Assembly (NCBI RefSeq): GCF_030463535.1
Contig: NC_132901.1
Location: 2,976,085 to 3,040,084, forward strand
Length of the DNA stretch: 64,000 nt
DNA from: Salminus brasiliensis
Taxonomy: Eukaryota > Chordata > Actinopteri > Characiformes > Bryconidae
Direction of reading: 5' to 3'
Shown here: positions 55,404-64,000 of the stretch, piece after piece
How the letters are laid out: each line of letters opens with the position of its first letter
Numbering within the stretch: the stretch's first letter is position 1
The notes under the pieces: model-generated
The model's database searches: none
What the model was told of the DNA's origin: nothing
What the model saw: only the letters and a program-made list of their open reading frames with translations
Position numbers and translations under genes: made by a program

Positions 55404-55475
55404 GGCTCGTTGGTCTAGGGGTATGATTCTCGCTTAGGGTGCGAGAGGTCCCGGGTTCAAATCCCGGACGAGCCC
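55404..55475 (+). tRNA. tRNA-Pro (anticodon AGG)
   Basis: 72-nt cloverleaf. The acceptor stem GGCTCGT pairs with ACGAGCC, with discriminator C. The anticodon arm is CTCGC-TTAGGGT-GCGAG, giving AGG. The A box TGGTCTAGGGG and B box GGTTCAAATCC are intact, and a TTTT Pol III terminator follows at 55479-55482. No intron and no encoded CCA, as expected for a eukaryotic nuclear tRNA. It looks functional. Confidence 0.96.
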
Positions 55476-55838
55476 AACTTTTACAAATCCACTCTGTGCT
55501 GTGAGGAGCAGGAGACTCCTGTGTTTGACCCCCGGGGGTCCACTCTTCACTCTCCTTATCCGCACGGGGCCAAACAGACTGTTAGTGTGGCTTTCTTGTG
55601 TAGTGTAGCCACGTGTAGGGGAAATGGGCGGGGCTACGACGGTGTAGCATATTTACGTATATTTGCATATTCAGCCTTCAGCAGGTATTTGCATAATTTA
55701 ATACAAGCTGTATTTGCTTATTTCCCATAAATGAACTGCATGGACTGTGGTTTCATCTTGTATTTATATATATATATATTTGCATTTTATATATTGTATA
55801 TATTATTATTATACTTCAATAATTAAAAATTATATATA

Positions 55839-57347
<1,509 letters not shown>

Positions 57348-57437
57348 TATATATATATATGCCTAATTTTAAATTATTGAAGTAGTATATATATGCAGGT
57401 CATCTAGTTAGAAAATTTGTTAATTAATTAATAAATA

Positions 57438-57748
57438 CACTATATGGACAAAAGTATTGGGACACCTGCTCATTCTGCTTTTGTTGGAGTAACGGTCTCT
57501 ACTGTCCAGAGAAGAAGGCATTCTACTAGATTTTAAAACGGCTGTGAGGATTTGATTGCATTCAGTCACAAGAGCGTTAGCTCTAGACCACGCCTGGCAT
57601 TGGGCAGCATGGTGCTACTAGCTTTAATAGGTTTATCTGCTCCAGAGAGTCCTTGTTATTTGGCCAGTACTTCTCTACAGAGGTCAGGCAAGCTGTGTGT
57701 GTGTGTGTGTGCATTTGCACATCTGTACCAGCAGTGGGTGCAACTTCC
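57438..57748 (+). mobile_element. MITE copy 10 (family M), truncated
   Basis: Starts CACTATATGGACAAAAGTAT and ends in the CAGCAGTGGGTGCAACTT block; the right end is missing where the probable klf3 3' UTR end begins. Confidence 0.7.
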
Positions 57749-57818
57749 AAGTGTTTTATTTCATCACGAAAAAACCCCACACTGAAATCATTCGTACTCA
57801 AAAAAGCACTGATAAACG

Positions 57819-60510
57819 TTTATTAAAAGATACATTTTATGTATATAATACAATATTATCCTGTACAGTATATATCTCATTTCACAGTTTAATATAATGA
57901 CATACTAATATACGATTCCCTTTTAAACAGTGAAAATATATAAAATATCATTCAGAAAAGACAGAATTTGAGTTATAAAGATTCACATCTTAATAGAAAT
58001 GCATAATATTTGTTGAGCTAAAAAAACTTTATATCAGGGCGCCTATAAAAAGCTTTTCCCTTTCAATTCTACGTCTCCAAAAAAAAAATCGGTATATTTA
58101 ATTTCTATACACATCATTCACACTATAAAACTCCTCTCTATAAAATGAGTCTTTGGGAAGGTGTACGGAAGTTGGAAGAAAAACTGAGATGCTTTCTAAC
58201 GCTTTTCTAAGGCTCTTCGGTCACGCTGCTGTTTGTCTTTCTAGTAAGCTTTAAAGGGATGTCCTCTATTTCTGCTAGTGGTAGAAGCTAATGGGCAGAC
58301 GCTGAACTCCACAGTTAGCACTTACGCTAAACATGTAATTAAGTAAGATGAATTTCATGGATTCCTCAGTCAGATGAAGCTGTCTGTGAATGAAGCTGTG
58401 ACTCAGCTCTGTGTTCAAGGTTAATAGGTCTGTAGTGGTGGAGGTGGAATTTTCACAAGGAATCCCAGCATTGCATTGCAGAGGTAACGCTTTATAGTAA
58501 AAACCTTGGGAGAGACACCCTTTCATGGCCTTCTGGTGTCCTTTCTGTCTGAAGCTTTCTATTTTGTGTTAAATCGTTACACGAGGCACATATTTCACAC
58601 ATTCTCTCGCGGAATTCTGCAACTGCCCATTGGCTCCTATGGGGAGTGAGCTTCAGGTCAACAGGTTTTGTGTTATTTACTAAAAACAGGGAGGTGTACT
58701 AAAATGACTGTCTGTGCTAATCAACAGTACGCAACAAGCACAGTACATAGAGACTGAGTTGGAAGTAGGCTGGAGTACTCCTTTAATCCTATAGAGGCCC
58801 ATGTTAGATCCTGGAAGGCCTCTGGACCCTTTCAGGACCTGGCTTGGACCTCCCCGGTTTAAAAGCATTTATCCTAATAGATACTGGATGTGTCTGTCCA
58901 ATCAGGTTAAAGTGCACGTTTCCCTTTATTTTTAAAATTTGCTCACTATAAAAAAAAATCATATCAAGTGAAAAAAAGTGATTTAAAAAAACCCCAAAAC
59001 AAAACAAACAAAAACATCCCTGTGCGTGGTCTTCGGGGACGCCTTGCAAAGTGTCTTAAGCAAGTGACAACGGCAAAAACAAAAACTACATTACCCATAA
59101 CCAAGACGAACTCGTTCCCTTACCATAATGCCCCTTTTTAAATGGTTCACATTTAGCCATAAATACGAAGAAACGCCATTAAGGCACCCGAACCCTCAAC
59201 AACCCCGCGCTCATGCATCATTTAGGTTCATAGCAGTCGCAAAATACTCACTCTTATCCAGCGCTCTTACGAGTCACGCTTAAATAAGGCCACCCTCGGT
59301 CTATATGCTACGTCATAGCAGCTAACCGCTAACTGTTGGAGCAGCTGCGTAGGTGAATCTACAGGTTCTTGCTTGGAACTTTGGCACTTAGCGGCCATTA
59401 CACAAGGTCCCTGGCTTGGGACTGCTACTTTAAAGGAACACTCCAGAGTTTTCAGCATCGCCCCTGTCAGCTGCACCTGCAGTGTACGGTTCATTACCAC
59501 GGACCTTAGCTTTAGAGCCTTTCCCGGCGCTTCGAAACAGAACTTAATAAATCGCGAACAGATGCTTTAATAGTCGTGGCCGTTGGATCGGCCCACCGGC
59601 TTCTATTATAAGCCACATCTGCAAATATACGCAGATGACTGTCGTTGGTAATTGATCATATTTTTAGGGTGTAATGGTTGTTATCGTGCTAATCAACCGC
59701 ATTGATACACTGCTACGAATTTCCAATTTTTTGATTCGCCAATTTCAGCAACTGTCCATTAGTTTCTAATGACGCAGCCGATTAAGGACGGGCTGAGAAA
59801 CACTGGAGCATTCCTTTAAGTCAACATGCCACCCACCTGTCCCTCTATACACACACACACACGCCTGCATTTGCATGAAAGGACGTAGTGCGAATACAGA
59901 GGTGCAGAGATATGATACAGTACACAGTACTTACAAATTACCCAACAAAGATCAAACCGCATACGGATTAAGCCTCCCCGGAACATGAGGCTCGAAGCAC
60001 TGCAGACCCCAGCTGAAACCCACCTGTTTCCCTCCCTGAACTAATCCCGAAACCGGTCCGATGCTGGGTTTGGACTCGCAGTATAAAACAGGACTAGCAT
60101 CGCTGCAGTAACCTTAAGGATCTACAAAAAAATAATATGGAGCTGGATGCATAAAATACACTGATTAATCTGGTCCTGATGAGGCTGAACACATAATAAC
60201 ACACGCGACGGCTATAAAACCACGGAATTACAAGGTTTTCCTGACTAATATATATTTATATATATAAAAAAAACACAAAAGAGAAATTCACATTATTCAG
60301 GATTGACCCTGGGTGTGTGTGTGTGTGTGTGTGTGCGTGTTCATGTGTGTGTGTGAGTAGATGTATGTGTTTGAGGAGTGTACTACACCCTTTGGCCAGC
60401 AGAGGGCGAAAGAGAAAGGCAGGCTGACATAACTGACTGAGGAGGAGTATGGGTGTCTATGTGAGTGTGTGATCTGTAAGACAGAGCGAGAGACTTTGAG
60501 GAATACACAG

Positions 60511-60550
<40 letters not shown>

Positions 60551-60816
60551 ACACAGTCCCATAAGGTGGCTTGAGCTCCACCAAACAAGCTGTTCCACAG
60601 AAGTGTTTCTTTCCTCCAATGCAATCCAGTTCATGTCCTGTGTCCTGACAGCGGGACGGTAGTGGGTTGGTGGGGGTTGTCCACTTTGCCCACACTCCGC
60701 CCTCAACCCCCCTCTCCTCCACCCAGTGCGGGCTGTGTGCCATCGGACGACAGCAACGCCGTAAAAAAGTGCGCTTCATCACCCCGTCAGCGGCGGCTGT
60801 GCCGTTCCCCGGGCCA
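57819..60816 (-). other. klf3: probable klf3 3' UTR
   Basis: About 3 kb after the klf3 stop with no convincing ORF and, unlike its surroundings, almost no recognised transposon copies. It ends near an AATAAA on the - strand (TTTATT at 57819-57824), just before a MITE. A long AU-rich 3' UTR is usual for KLF3. It contains (GT)n at 60312-60334, (GA)n at 60519-60546 and a CTCF-like motif at 60396-60408. The exact end is inferred. Confidence 0.45.
60396..60408 (+). promoter_or_regulatory. CTCF-like motif in the klf3 3' region
   Basis: CCAGCAGAGGGCG matches the CTCF core. A second match, CCAGCAGGTGGCGC at 60821-60834, overlaps the last codons of klf3. Confidence 0.4.
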
Positions 60817-63936
<3,120 letters not shown>

Positions 63937-64000
63937 CTGGAGACAAAACGGAGAAACAAGAGCTGATCAGATCAAACACCTTATCACTGCCCTGTGTGTG

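Overview
The window looks like nuclear DNA of a bony fish (teleost). It has long dinucleotide microsatellites, many Tc1/mariner-type transposons and their short derivatives, tRNA-derived SINE-like repeats, and small exons separated by repeat-filled introns. I cannot name the species. Three protein-coding genes can be built exon by exon from splice sites and reading frame: tmem156 (+ strand, 25265-38855, complete, 389 aa), fam114a1 (- strand, 42987-52513 for the coding part, complete, 568 aa) and klf3 (- strand, 60817-63936, only the last three exons, the rest lies beyond the right edge). A tRNA-Pro(AGG) gene is at 55404-55475.

Layout. 1-20500: no coding exon recognised, only transposon remnants, SINE-like copies and microsatellites. 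A GC/CpG-rich block at about 20200-20960 carries a good leftward splice donor at 20513. From the human gene order KLF3-FAM114A1-TMEM156-KLHL5 I infer that it is the klhl5 promoter and 5' UTR exon, which would make 1-20513 mostly klhl5 first-intron sequence. 25265-38855: tmem156, a type I membrane glycoprotein gene of 12 exons in which every intron is phase 1; its introns hold a 1.2 kb complex tandem array, several MITEs and a 42-bp minisatellite. 38856-42986: convergent intergenic space shared by the 3' ends of tmem156 and fam114a1. 42987-53760: fam114a1, with a noncoding first exon next to a CRE palindrome. 53760-57750: (TTTA)n and (AATA)n tracts, a 712-bp G-rich 7-bp minisatellite, the tRNA-Pro gene and a 1.5 kb Tc1-like element with long inverted repeats but a broken transposase. 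57750-60816: probable klf3 3' UTR. 60817-63936: klf3 exons encoding the three C2H2 zinc fingers and part of the region before them.

The genes do not form an operon or a single pathway. They are a conserved synteny block: TMEM156 is a little-studied membrane protein, FAM114A1 (NOXP20) a cytosolic protein linked to neuronal differentiation, and KLF3 a CACCC-box repressor. The Toll-like receptor genes found between KLF3 and FAM114A1 in human are not present here.

The most notable signals are: (i) the tmem156 cytoplasmic tail assembled from eight very small exons, all phase 1; (ii) a dozen splice sites lying within, or a few bases from, (UG)n, (CA)n or (CU)n microsatellites, including a klf3 intron that starts with (AC)n and ends with (UG)n and could fold to join its two ends; (iii) the 7-bp purine-variant minisatellite with strong G-quadruplex potential beside the tRNA gene.
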